From NCBI GenBank assembly GCA_020746835.1, contig JAGPNK010000008.1:1116001-1180000 (forward strand): a stretch of DNA of 64,000 nt, given 5' to 3'. Below, piece after piece: positions 24,944 to 35,263 of this stretch. The translations under genes were made by a program, and so were the position numbers. The stretch's first letter is position 1, and each line of letters opens with the position of its first letter. The notes below the pieces were generated by a model. The model was not told the origin of the DNA, searched no databases, and worked only from the letters and a program-made list of their open reading frames with translations. The stretch is from Stachybotrys elegans (lineage: Eukaryota; Ascomycota; Sordariomycetes; Hypocreales; Stachybotryaceae).

Positions 24944-26371
24944 CTACGATCCAAAGATCTTACCGGTGCTGACGTTGACCTTGTGCCAACGCCCCCTGAA
25001 GAGATAGCGAGCAAACTGAATGGGCCAATACACGTGGTACAGCCACCACCATGGCCAGGGATCCCACGCCTCAAACGTTCCGTCCTTCCAGTGCAGTACA
25101 TGCTCGCCAAAGGTCTTGAGGGAGGCAGCCAGATCCAACCATGAGACAGAGCCGCCGAAGATTGCAAGATACAACGGGTACAGCACCAGCTCGGCCAAGT
25201 CGTGGCCAATCCAGTAAAATCTCTGGGGGTGCCTCGGCGCAAGGGGCGTATCCCCCAACCCGGCCTTTGGCTCGAAGACGGAGAGATACTCGTCGACAAT
25301 TCCGGGCGTGTCGTTGAAGAGAAGAACAGCAGTGTGAACACGGGGATTGCATTCGATCGGGTATATGCGGTCCCCACGAACGAGGAAGTCGAAGCTCACA
25401 TGGCCGGTGAAAGCCTCGCCCCCGGCCGCAGCCAGCTTCTGCGTAAAGGCGAGCATGGACTTGGTGAGCGGCGCGTCGGCGGGAAGGGCGCGATAGTGCA
25501 TGAGGATGTCGGCAGAAGGGCAGGCGACGAAGGCGCGGACGCGGCCGTGGACGACGAGGGCATGTGTGCAGTACTCGGGGCCTTGGATGAACTCCTGGAT
25601 GATGTAGTACCGCGTGTCGGCCGCGCTCTTGAAGGGAATCGTTTGGATCCTATCCATGGTGGCGGCAGCGGAGGATAGGGGTAGAAGAGGCATGTCCATC
25701 CGGGCGCAGTCATCGACACCGATGGGCTTGATGAGATACCTGGTGCCGTTGTCCTTGAGAGACAGGCTGTCGCGCCTCCTGAGGAAGTCGATGATGCCAT
25801 CTCGTGTGGCGACAATCTCAGTTTCCGGTACGCGAAGCCCCAGTTTCTGGGTGTGCTCGATGAAGGTATCCTTTTCGTGGAGTATCTGGACATGCTGGCG
25901 GTTGAGCTGTATGACTTTGGCGGCCGTGGTGCTTTCGACGAGTTCTTTGGCTTGGGCATCGTGCATGGCGGCATTGACGTCAGAGGCGACAATCCAGAGA
26001 TGTACGCCCTCAGCTTGGATGATGTCCCGAATAGCTCGCACATACGGGTCGGTCATTGAGCAGGATGGCGAAGGGGCGGGGAGGCGGATATAGCGATGAA
26101 CGGCGACGGAGACGTGGGCCAGGGAAAGGGCGTGGAAGTCTGCGCCGAGGACCCGGTGGCCGCGGCGGTGGAATTGCCTTGCTATGGCGAGGCCCTTGGC
26201 CATGCTGACGCCCGTGACGAATATTGTTTTGCGGGAACAAGGGGGAGGCGAAGAGGGGGGCTTGCGGTTCCATAGCGATGCGAGGAGGATGAAGGGCGTG
26301 GTGAAGGGGAGGAGGAGCAGGCTTAGCAGGAGGAGGACTGCGTTCTTGGAGATGTGCCAGGTGGTGGACAT
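24944..26371 (-). CDS. ATP-grasp ligase, mycosporine-glycine synthase (MysC)-like
   Basis: Predicted to join an amino acid, or a related amine, to 4-deoxygadusol using ATP, giving a mono-substituted mycosporine. Single exon, 475 aa from the ATG at 26371. That start is chosen because a TATA box (TATATAAG, 26460-26467) lies about 90 bp upstream and would exclude an in-frame ATG at 26533. An N-terminal hydrophobic helix (about 10-35, NAVLLLLSLLLLPFTTPF) suggests membrane anchoring. A Rossmann-like TIFVTGVSMAKGLAIARQF follows. ATP-grasp elements are YLIKPIGVDD (about 212), YYIIQEFIQGPEY (about 257) and the metal-binding FLVRGDRIYPIECNPRVHT (about 340). The C-terminus has further hydrophobic and Trp-rich stretches. 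Assignment to MysC rests on the two neighbouring genes; on its own it would be an ATP-grasp protein of unknown substrate. Confidence 0.82.
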   Translation of the reverse strand: MSTTWHISKNAVLLLLSLLLLPFTTPFILLASLWNRKPPSSPPPCSRKTIFVTGVSMAKGLAIARQFHRRGHRVLGADFHALSLAHVSVAVHRYIRLPAPSPSCSMTDPYVRAIRDIIQAEGVHLWIVASDVNAAMHDAQAKELVESTTAAKVIQLNRQHVQILHEKDTFIEHTQKLGLRVPETEIVATRDGIIDFLRRRDSLSLKDNGTRYLIKPIGVDDCARMDMPLLPLSSAAATMDRIQTIPFKSAADTRYYIIQEFIQGPEYCTHALVVHGRVRAFVACPSADILMHYRALPADAPLTKSMLAFTQKLAAAGGEAFTGHVSFDFLVRGDRIYPIECNPRVHTAVLLFNDTPGIVDEYLSVFEPKAGLGDTPLAPRHPQRFYWIGHDLAELVLYPLYLAIFGGSVSWLDLAASLKTFGEHVLHWKDGTFEAWDPWPWWWLYHVYWPIQFARYLFRGRWHKVNVSTGKIFGS

Positions 26372-26459
26372 GATGGCTGCTATTGTTGGTGTTGGGAGGG
26401 AGATGGGAGGAGGAGGGGAAGGGAGGTAGGATTCGACTTCAAGGTGGAAGACGTCATGA

Positions 26460-26467
26460 CTTATATA
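26460..26467 (-). promoter_or_regulatory. TATA box of ATP-grasp gene
   Basis: Reads TATATAAG on the minus strand, 89 bp before the chosen start codon. A CRE-like TGACGTC lies just downstream of it, at about 26450-26456. Confidence 0.6.
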
Positions 26468-26678
26468 TTTGAGAGCGTGTTGTGCTGCCTGCGGTGTGAG
26501 CACAGGATAGAGAGGACAGGGGCTGAGTGTCATTTGTAGTTTTTACCTGATTTATATACTGTTGTTGAAATTGTGTATACGTGGAGTAAAAGTTTACAGA
26601 ACATGAGCCAGTTTTCGGGTATTCCAGCCATGACGCTTCTATCCGTATTGCTACTCCAGATGAAGCTATTCCCAGCCA

Positions 26679-27656
26679 TCACAAGTCCTCCCGTCTGCCA
26701 ACGCACCTCGTAATTTCCACGCCATCCTACTTTATTAGCATCCCATTCCTCGCCATCTTCACTCGACACGGGGGGGAAAACTTACCGGCACGCCCGTCGG
26801 TTCAAAGCTACTCCACAAATCACTAACATACTCCAACCTCGGATCCCCCACGACTGCCTCGTCCAGAACCTCCTCGCCCTCCCTCTTCTCATACTGCTTC
26901 GCCGTCCTGTCCCCGAAACCGTTCTTCGCCGCGCCAACTTTCCCCGCCAGCTTATCCTCCACGCTGCCGCGCACGTACGCCAGGTACGGCGGGTTCCCCG
27001 GCGCGACGACGTTGTCGGCGGCCAGCACGCTGCCCCTGCGCACGAGCCCGAGCTGCTCGCACAGCTTGAGGTCCGGGAGGTACGCGGGCTTGTAGTGGTC
27101 CAGGAAGAGCACGTCGATGCCCTGGGGCAGGGCGCCCGCGGAGCAGAGGCGGCGGAGGGAGGCGTCGCTGGGGCCTACGACGACCTTGACTATGCTGCTG
27201 AGGCCGGCGAGGTCGACGAGCGAGCCGATGACGGCGGCGAACTCGGGATTGCGCTCCAGCGTCAGATACTGCTGGCCGCCAGCCTGCCTGACGGCGTGGC
27301 CAAAGAGGATGCAAGAGTAGCCTACATATCCTCCCAGCTCGACCTGTTTTTGCATCACCCCAGTTAGTTCACCTTGTCCCCCAAGCAAGGAGAAGGCTTG
27401 GTTTTACCATGGTATTCGGCCTCGTCTGGCGGATCAGATCCGTCACAATCTTGCCCTTGAGCTCGCCCACATTCATGAGATACTTCCTCGTCCGGCCATA
27501 CTCGTCAATGGCAGCGAGCACGCGCTCCGGTGAGCCGCGGATGGCGTCCAGGTCCGGTCTGGCGTAGATGTAGTGCAGCAGCTCAATCTCGCGGCCGTCG
27601 TCGAAGAAGACGTCCTCCTGCACGGCGTAGGCCTTTGCGGGATCAAAGGGCGCCAT
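26679..27656 (-). CDS. SAM-dependent O-methyltransferase, MysB-like (COMT fold)
   Basis: Predicted to methylate desmethyl-4-deoxygadusol to 4-deoxygadusol. Three exons, 27656-27408, 27343-26786 and 26726-26679, join in phase to 284 aa. The last is a 48-nt exon encoding DGVEITRCVGRREDL, found by matching the usual COMT ending EPTGVP-DG(V/I)E(V/I)TRC; its intron has a GTAAGT donor and CTAAT branch. The N-terminus carries a family-like block (LLHYIYARPDLDAIRGSPERV). The SAM site is VELGGYVGYS (about 84-93). A catalytic/metal-site Asp lies in IDVLFLDHYK, with AADNVVAPG after it. The start at 27656 has a good context (CCAATGG). In-frame upstream ATGs exist without conserved-looking sequence. Same strand as the ATP-grasp gene, 307 bp apart. 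Confidence 0.87.
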
Positions 27657-29875
27657 TGGCAAAGGGGGGGTCTCTGAATCAGGCTTCCTCTTCTTCTGTC
27701 TCGATTGATTTGCCGTTCCTATGTATAGCATCAGATTATGGAAGTGGTGACGGTGGTGATGGGAGATTTTGACATGTGCATCCAATGTACAGGCAACGGT
27801 TCTCTCTTACACGCACATCCCATTGAAGGAGCAGAGAAAGGGGGGGATAAACTTTGGAGCTAAACCAACAGACGGGCTTTTCTCTTGGGAGGTTGTGGGA
27901 AACGCAAAGTATCGATTTCCCATGGGACAAAAATGCAAAATGCATGACGCTTCTATGCGGGTTGGTTTTCCGCATCCAGCCATGCTTGCGACGTTTCTGA
28001 TATATCACAAAGGCTCGCCCGGCCAACACATACATGAGTCGCACAGACTCACACATACAGATAAACATGCAGGAGCAGCATGAGATACAAAAGTGCTCCT
28101 TGTTGCGGAAAGCTGCTCGCAACTCTGCCGACAGTCTCTTCAACTCTGTCTCAGCTGAACTCTGCCGATTACATGGTCGGGAGGTCGGTGAAGCAGAGGT
28201 GATGCTGGTGGTTGCTTTGTTCAGCCCGCGTGTACGACGGCTCCTCCTCCGGAGTCCGTTATTGGCCGTTCCGGTTTCGCGAGATCATGTAGTTTATATT
28301 CGTCATCACTCATCGCATCATCGTAGCCATCATAGTTGCCGCTCCCCAAGGGTTACGCATGGAAGATGGTTTGCTTCTTCTAGGCCGGGGCGCCGGACAA
28401 GGGCCTCGGCGCCATGCTAACTCCTGGGACGCCACGCGCTTCCTCTGCAAGGAGACTAGTATCGGGGAGGGGGACCCTTTGTTTTGTTTCCCGATCTTTG
28501 AGCTAGCAGATCTCCATGATTCCTCCTTTGCCGCGCTTGAGCTAACTAGACTCGGGCCCAAGGGACCAGTATGGCGATGATGGTGTGATGAGATGAGTAT
28601 ACCGTAATGATTTGAACAACCTCTCTCTGTAGCATCGATCATCAATGCTGGTAGCCGTCGGCTGCGGAATGGCTTTCCATTCCTTAGAGAGCCTCCCTTG
28701 ATGTACTCCATATACGCAGCGCAGCCTCACCGGACAAGATGTCCCGTGGTTCAATACTTGTCACTTGCCGCATTCTTCCTCTGCCTTCATGTCGATGAAC
28801 CTCTCTCCCCTTGATATGTAGCCAGCCGCAGTATGACCGACTCTATCTCGTCACAAACAGCTATACCCCAATGATCAAGGATCCCCTCCTCCAACTCTAG
28901 ATCGGTCCCCCCTTGCCTTGGTTGATCCTGTACTGTGAGATATCCTTCTTGTATCTCCACGGAGGTAGACGGGTACTATCAACCCCCATATCTACCTTGC
29001 TTCTATTACACCTAGACGCGTCGGGCAGCCTTTTCATATAGAACCGACAATATGCGCGTCATCGCCAGCATTCCACCCCCGCGAACGCGAAAGCAGCTGA
29101 CCCTCCTTTCCGCCCATGTTAATCGAGGCTATGCCAGGGCGAAGCACGAGACGGCGAGACCATCGATCCGCCGGGTGGGAGATGATCTGACACATCCTCG
29201 TGTTTGCGCCAGAGGCGTTCCGTTCCGCTCTTCTCCCTGTCCGTTTTCTTTGGCTACTAGACCGCCGCCGCCGCGTGGAGTCTTTCTTGGTACCCCTTCA
29301 TGGGATTCCGCTGCGGCACCAAAAGTCGAGTGCATCATGACGAATGGCTCGTGTCCATATACACACAACCGGCGGTGTAGATACTATGCGCATCATTGGT
29401 TTTTGGTCCTTCTTGCTCTCCTCGACGAGGCTAGATGTCAAGAGTACACGATGGATGCCCGTAGTCGTGCCGCTGTGCTGGTGTGCCGCTGTGTATCTGG
29501 TTGGTATCGTCGACCTGCTTCTGCTCCTCTCCTTGGCTTTGCATGGGGCTCTGCCTAGCCTCCATCATTGATCGGGACGGAACTTGGAGCTCTGCCAGCT
29601 TGGGAAGGAAATCATGTATCCAAATCTACCGTTGCAATTTCCATATAAGCCCTGGGCATCACCCACCCTTCTGATCATATCCCCCTGTACTCTCGTTCCT
29701 GAGATCTCACACTAGATCACTCCTCTTCGATCTGCCCCTACCCCCTTTAGTTGAAGAGACCCTTCGCTTCCCTCTCTCTCTCTCTCTCTCTGTGTGTCTG
29801 TCTCTTTTGCTCCTGCATCAGCTCTGCCCCTCTCCCCCTCATCATCGCCTTGTCTTGCCCACTCACACCACCACC
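27657..29875. promoter_or_regulatory. Divergent promoter region between MysB-like and MysA-like genes
   Basis: A 2.2-kb region with no recognisable gene. On the DDGS side it has a candidate TATA (ATATAAG, 29643-29649) and a CT-repeat (29771-29792) close to the ATG, as is common for highly expressed fungal genes. No TATA box is evident on the methyltransferase side. Its length is generous for a fungal promoter and suits complex regulation, for example by light or sporulation; that is inference. Confidence 0.5.
29771..29792. repeat. CT dinucleotide repeat in 5' UTR of DDGS gene
   Basis: About ten CT units immediately followed by GT units, 85-105 bp upstream of the start codon. Pyrimidine-rich tracts like this often lie near fungal transcription start sites. 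Confidence 0.7.
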
Positions 29876-31508
29876 ATGTCTGACATGAAGGCCACCGTCG
29901 AGCCCACCACGCAGGGTTTCTCTGTGTGCGGCTACGAGAAGATCGAGTACGACTTCGAGTTCCTCGACGGCGTCTTCCACGTCGAGAACCCGCAGCTGGC
30001 CAATTGCTACCAGCGGTGGCAGCGCTGCCTGGCCGTCATGGACCTCAACATGTTCAATCTCTACGGCAGCCAGATGCAGCGCTACTTTGACCACCACGGC
30101 ATCAAGCTCGTCATCCATAAGACCATGATTGGCGAAAAGGCTAAGAGCATCGACACCCTCCTCAGCATTGTGGACACCATGAATGAGTTTGGTGTATACA
30201 GAAAGGAGCCTGTCCTCGTGGTGGGAGGAGGACTGGTGACGGACGTTGCCGGGTAAGCCATTCACTTATACACACTTGGACCCCCTTTTCACTTACACCA
30301 CCACTTACACCACCTACACACCACACCACATCACATTCCATCGATCCCAACACGTCCCCATACCTCCCCATACCCACAGTTTAGCCTCATCTGTACCGGG
30401 CCCTGACGTCTGACCACCATCAGCTTCGCCTGCGCCGCCTACCGCCGCAACACCAACTACATCCGCATCCCCACCACCGTCATCGGCCTCATCGACGCCT
30501 CCGTCTCCATCAAGGTCGCCGTTAACTACGGCCGCTACAAGAACCGCCTCGGCGCCTACCATGCCCCTATCCACACCTTCCTCGACTTCACCTTCCTCCG
30601 CACCCTCCCCGTTGGCCAGATCCGCAACGGCTTCGCCGAGCTCATCAAGATCTCCTCGTGCGCCGACGGCGCCACCTTTGACCTCCTCGACACCTATTGC
30701 GAGCAGCTCATCGGCACCGCCTTTGGTCGCTCCGATGAGGCTACCCCCGACGTCCGCGATGCTGCTGACAAGATCTGCCGTGCTGGCATCTATGAGATGT
30801 TGAAGCTCGAGACGCCCAACCTACATGAGATTATGCTCGACAGAGTGATTGCCTATGGCCACACGTGAGATCCATGACTCCCTGCACTACAGCAACCAGT
30901 ACTTGACGCTCATACATCCCTCCAGATGGTCCCCCCTTCACGAGCTTGTCCCAGAGACGCCCCTCCGCCACGGCCACGCCATCTCCATCGACATGGCCTT
31001 CTCGGCAACCCTCGCATACACGCGTGGCCTCCTCTCCGCCGACGAGCGCACGCGCCTCCTCAAGCTCTTCTCCCGCGCGGGTCTCTCCATGGACCACGAC
31101 CAGTTCGACGGTCCGCTGCTCGAAAAGGCCACCGCCGCCATCCTCAAGACGCGCGACGGCAAGCTCCGTGCCGCCGTCCCCGTCAGCCCCATCGGCAAAT
31201 GCGTCTTCCTCAACGACGTCAGCCACGAGGAGATGTGCCGCGCTCTCCAGGTCCATAAGGACACCATGAAGCAGTACCCCCGCAATGGCGAGGGCGTTGA
31301 CGCCTACGTCGACAGCAGCGATACGGGCTACACCATCCACAACGGCCAGAACAAGTCCTCCAATGGCGAGGAGACGGCCGTTCCTCGCTCCTTTGTGGCA
31401 AACGGACATGGTCCCCTTACTGGGCTTGATCTCAAGGACAAGCTTGAAGGTAGAAATGCCCGCATCAATGTAGTGACTGTCGACGGCGACGGCCGCGGAA
31501 GTCCATGA
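29876..31508 (+). CDS. Desmethyl-4-deoxygadusol synthase (MysA-like sugar-phosphate cyclase)
   Basis: Predicted to cyclise sedoheptulose 7-phosphate to desmethyl-4-deoxygadusol, the first committed mycosporine step, using NAD+ and a divalent metal. Three exons, 29876-30252, 30424-30864 and 30926-31508, join in phase to 466 aa. Introns are 171 and 61 bp. Dehydroquinate-synthase-fold features are [20 protein letters not shown] (about 113-132), [21 protein letters not shown] (142-162), the DDGS-type [13 protein letters not shown] (162-174) and a metal-ligand-like [11 protein letters not shown] (about 286-296). A shikimate-pathway AROM protein would be a much larger fusion, so this is the secondary-metabolism branch. 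EEVS is the main alternative; the GRYKN(R)LGAYHAP block and the linked methyltransferase and ATP-grasp genes favour DDGS. The last 60 residues are polar and probably not part of the fold. Confidence 0.92.
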
Positions 31509-32819
31509 GCGAAGCCCAAGGAAATGCAGGGTAAAAAGCAATGGCATGAATCAATACACATGGATCGTGGGAACAAAACATAAAAAGGGGAAACTTGACA
31601 GGCGTAGGAGTCTGTCCAGAGATGGATCAAGATGGTCATGGAATAGCATGGACTTTAAAAGGCTTCAACCTTGTATCAAAACTCCCACTTTGCAGCAAAC
31701 TCTCATTACCTCTTTGCCTGTCGTTTATAAGCTACCTTGCGTACCGGGCCGAATCCCGTTTCAAGCAACCTGTCCCCCATTATCGGCCAAGTTGGAATCA
31801 ACAATTCCTCCGTCCTGAACACGCAAACAAAAACTCAAATCCAGACCAATGACTGCATCCTGACCCAAGGAGAACCGCCGAGCTCTTTGTCCCAACTCGC
31901 CCAAGCCACAAGGTAAGAAAGCAAAGAAGCGAACAAAACCCTCAAGCTCCCAAACAAATAACACAAACGAAAGCAACCAACATCCTCGACCTTCGCCTTC
32001 GACCTTCGACCTTCCCGGCCTTCAGTCTTTTTGCTAGCCCCGCCATATTTTTTTTCATCTTCTTTTCTCTTTTCTTGTCCTTCCGAGTTGGCACGTCCCC
32101 CGCCACTTGTTGTCATTCTTTTCCTTGTTGTTTCCGGGCCCTTTCTGTTTGGGTCCAAACAACGCTCTGCTGATGCGATTGCTGCCCCTCTGCCTCGTAT
32201 GTCGGGAGGTAGTGAGGTAACTTGCTGCTGTTCGTACCTTGGATATGTTCCTGTCCGTCCATCCACTGCGCCGTAGCAACCTGTATGCCTGTGTGAGCCC
32301 ATATAAGCTCGCCACATCCCCATTCCACATAAAAGCAAAATGCATCTCCCGTCAACCTGACCCTCTTAGCCGTATCTCCTCTCCGAAAACCACCCTCAAA
32401 ACAATCCGTAGAATGCGCCAATGGCCAAATACGAAGCACCCCCCATTCTGTCGCCGTGGCTGGCATGAAGCCCTGTCGAAGCACATCAAAGCAGAAAACT
32501 CCCACGCGGATGCTCCCACACAACGGGTTCCTCCAGGTCGACCAAATCCAGTTCCTTGGTATATTGTAAGCCTTTTCATCCCTTGATTCGCCCCGAAATG
32601 CCATGCCAAGTACGGCGCCGTCCGTGATGAGAGAACGAGAAGACAAAACGAAGACCATTCCCGTCCGAATCAGCGCGAATTCACCGCTTCCATGTTATCA
32701 AAACCAAATACCTCTGCGCCTTTTTTTTATGTTCCATGCACCCCTTTTCCCTTCTTTCCGCCGCTCCCTGGGAGTCCCAACCTGTCCAGGGAAGCTGGCC
32801 AGTCACTGCTGGGAGTATT
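31509..32819. other. Convergent 3' intergenic region
   Basis: Lies between the DDGS stop (plus) and the stop of the five-exon gene (minus). It likely holds both 3' UTRs. Short open frames show no domains. Confidence 0.45.
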
Positions 32820-34413
32820 CTAGCCCCAGACACTGGCCTGGGCTCCGAGACCAGAAGACTGGCCCCAGACGCCGTTGCCACGTCCCCAACCTCCGGAGGA
32901 GCCCATGGGGGTGGTGGATCGCTTCGCTGCCGAGGCACCGGTAGGGGTTCCCGAGGGTCGGGTTCCGATGGGGGCGACTGCGCTCTGGCCCTGCTTCGAG
33001 CCGGGGGCCAGGTCTCGGGGAGGAGAACCGCCGGTGGGGCTCGAGGTGCTGGTTCGCGACTGAGGACCGACTGCGTTGTCGAAAACCTTGTTGGTCGGAC
33101 CGGCCGTCTGAGGGCTCGCGGTGCCCTGAGGTCGCGGGCTGGGGTCGGCGGGGGGGCCGTTGGCATCGTTTACGGAGCTCGGGGTTCCCGCGTCGGTGGC
33201 GGCGGGAGGGGCACGACCGAGGCCGTCGAAGGTCAGGGGCGAGTTGCCGCGGAGGCTCGAGGTGCTGCTGGGGCCGGGGGCTCCTTGTCTAACATTGCCG
33301 TTCTCGTCAACATAGCTCGACTTGTCGGCAAACGGACCCTCGCCGTACAAGGCACTGCGCTGCCGGGCAATAAGCTCGCGGGTTTCCTCCTCCGACATGT
33401 GCTTGTTGTTTCCGGGCATCGCCATTTCAGACAAGACAGCTACGTAGAAGAAGAAAATGGTCAGCCCATGCTCAACGTATCAAGTGAAGAAAAGGCATCA
33501 TCATCAGATGCTGCCCTGGTCGAGACCAAGCAGACGACATGGAAAGAAAGGGAGAAAACAGAAGCGGGCCAGCACCACGACATGGCGATGCCGTCCGCGC
33601 ACATCAGGCTTCTAACTACCCCGACGAGGTATTTTTATTCGGGAATCTCGTTCTGCGCGATAGGAAGTGCTATACAGTTGAGGGAGGCCTACTTCGTTGG
33701 TATTGCTGCTCCGTGTGCAGGTTGCGAAGCTCTCGCTCCCGCTGAGCAGCCATCCTTCTCTTAGCCTGCATGACCTGCTCTGCCTCGTTAGAGCCTCGAG
33801 AGGACTGGTGACGCTGGGCGGCGTAGAAGTTGTGCAGATTCTGGCCCTGGCCACCCTGGGGACCGTCGTAGTTGATCGAGTGGGAGCGAGAACCTCCGTG
33901 GGACACTCGGTTGTCTGTGCGACGGCAAAGGTCAATCCTAGCTCATGAATTGACCGCGGGGGCCCCCAATGGTTCATCATGGGGTTGGAATACGGTCAAG
34001 GGAAAGAGTACTCACGACGGCCACCCATCATAAAGCCCTTGCCGGACTTTTGTAGGTTCTCATAAGCGCGATCGACCTCTATGAGCATGTGTTAGCTAAG
34101 ACCATCGACCACGGGGCCGAGATGAAGCAAGCTGGTGCATTCCGAGTCGTCGCACAGTGGGCTTGGATTTGGAAATGTCGGCGCCACGAGTCGAGATGCG
34201 ATGTCACGTACCATCGAACTGGTAGGAGAAGGCATAATCATCCTGAGGCTGAGGGCCACTGGCACCTGCAAGAAAGGTCAGTCAGACAGGCCAGCCATGC
34301 ATATGCGAAAAGAGCTGAGACCGCAACTTACCAGCGCGTACCGGGGTGGTTGCGCCTTGATGCTCCCAGTTCTGACCCGAGGTAGGCCACTGCGGGTTGT
34401 CGTAATAGGACAT
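32820..34413 (-). CDS. Conserved hypothetical protein, five exons
   Basis: Not recognised as a named family. Exons 34413-34332, 34265-34212, 34078-34016, 33914-33693 and 33439-32820 join in phase to 346 aa, with good donors (GTAAGT, GTACGT, GTGAGT, GTAGGC). The protein starts MSYYDNPQWPTSGQNW and contains a short region with conserved appearance (FDEVDRAYENLQKSGKGFMMGG). A charged helix follows (EAEQVMQAKRRMAAQRERELRN, about 115-136), then a helix (MSEEETRELIARQRSALYG). The rest is a Ser/Pro/Gly-rich disordered tail ending with WG-rich repeats. The last intron is 253 bp, long for this window; retaining it would add a short alternative ending after TEQQYQR. The many exons and low-complexity tail suggest a regulatory or RNA-associated protein, which is only inference. 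Confidence 0.78.
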
Positions 34414-35212
34414 TGTGGCGAGTGACGTTATCCAAGTCAGATAGTCGCAGGGAGCCGATATGTCTCTTCTCGAGATGTGATGGCTACAGGGGAAGGCTCA
34501 CAGGTCAGCATTGGCAAGACGACATTGTTGGCGTCATTAATATCTCGGTGGCAACCAGCAATCATGGCGCAACAAAAAGGATGACAATGCAATGACGGCA
34601 GAAGGTCACCTAGACGTTGCGCATCGGCATCAAACATCAAATTGCCATGCCGTGGTAGGCGAGCAAATTAGGAGGAGATGGAAGCATGATTGCAGGGTGC
34701 TGGCCGTTGACGAGGTAAAAATAGGGGACGGGTGCAAGCAGCAAGGCGCCGGCATGTGCATGTCGGTACGAGAGGACGAATGTGAAAATTGCGAGCATCT
34801 CGACAAGACTGACCTGGATGACGAGCTCAAAGACTATGCCGTACCGCGCAGTGGATATGGGGAGCGGGACGTTGTCGTAGTCGGAGTCGGCTCAGCGCAG
34901 CGCAAGTCGATGGAGAGGAGAGAAAGGAGCGAGGACGCGAGGGGGATCCCGGTGGTCGGTCGGAGAGAAAGCTCGAAGAAACCACGAGCTGTGCTTGACG
35001 AGAGCAGCGTCGGGGCGCGCAAGGCTCGGGAAGTAGGCGTAGGGGGGGAGGAAGGGTGGGTGGTTGCGAAGGGGCGTGATAGATTGTGGGCGTGGAGGAG
35101 GAAGAGAAGAGAGAGGAAATGGAGGTGGATGGATGGTCCAGCTTGCGTTTTTTTGGTGTAGGACCTCTTGCCGCTGGCTAGTAGGTACAACCACTCTATT
35201 ACTGGGCAAGGT

Positions 35213-35263
35213 GTACGGAGTACGGTACCTTGGGGCCTAGCTACATTGGCAGGTACTCCGTAC
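35213..35263. repeat. GTAC-type inverted repeat
   Basis: GTACGGAGTAC at 35213-35223 and its exact reverse complement at 35253-35263, with a 29-nt spacer. The TACGGAGTAC core also occurs at 21293-21302. Confidence 0.75.

Noticed and set aside
26372..26533. In-frame N-terminal extension of the ATP-grasp protein
   Set aside because: The TATA box at 26460-26467 lies inside it, so transcription likely starts downstream.
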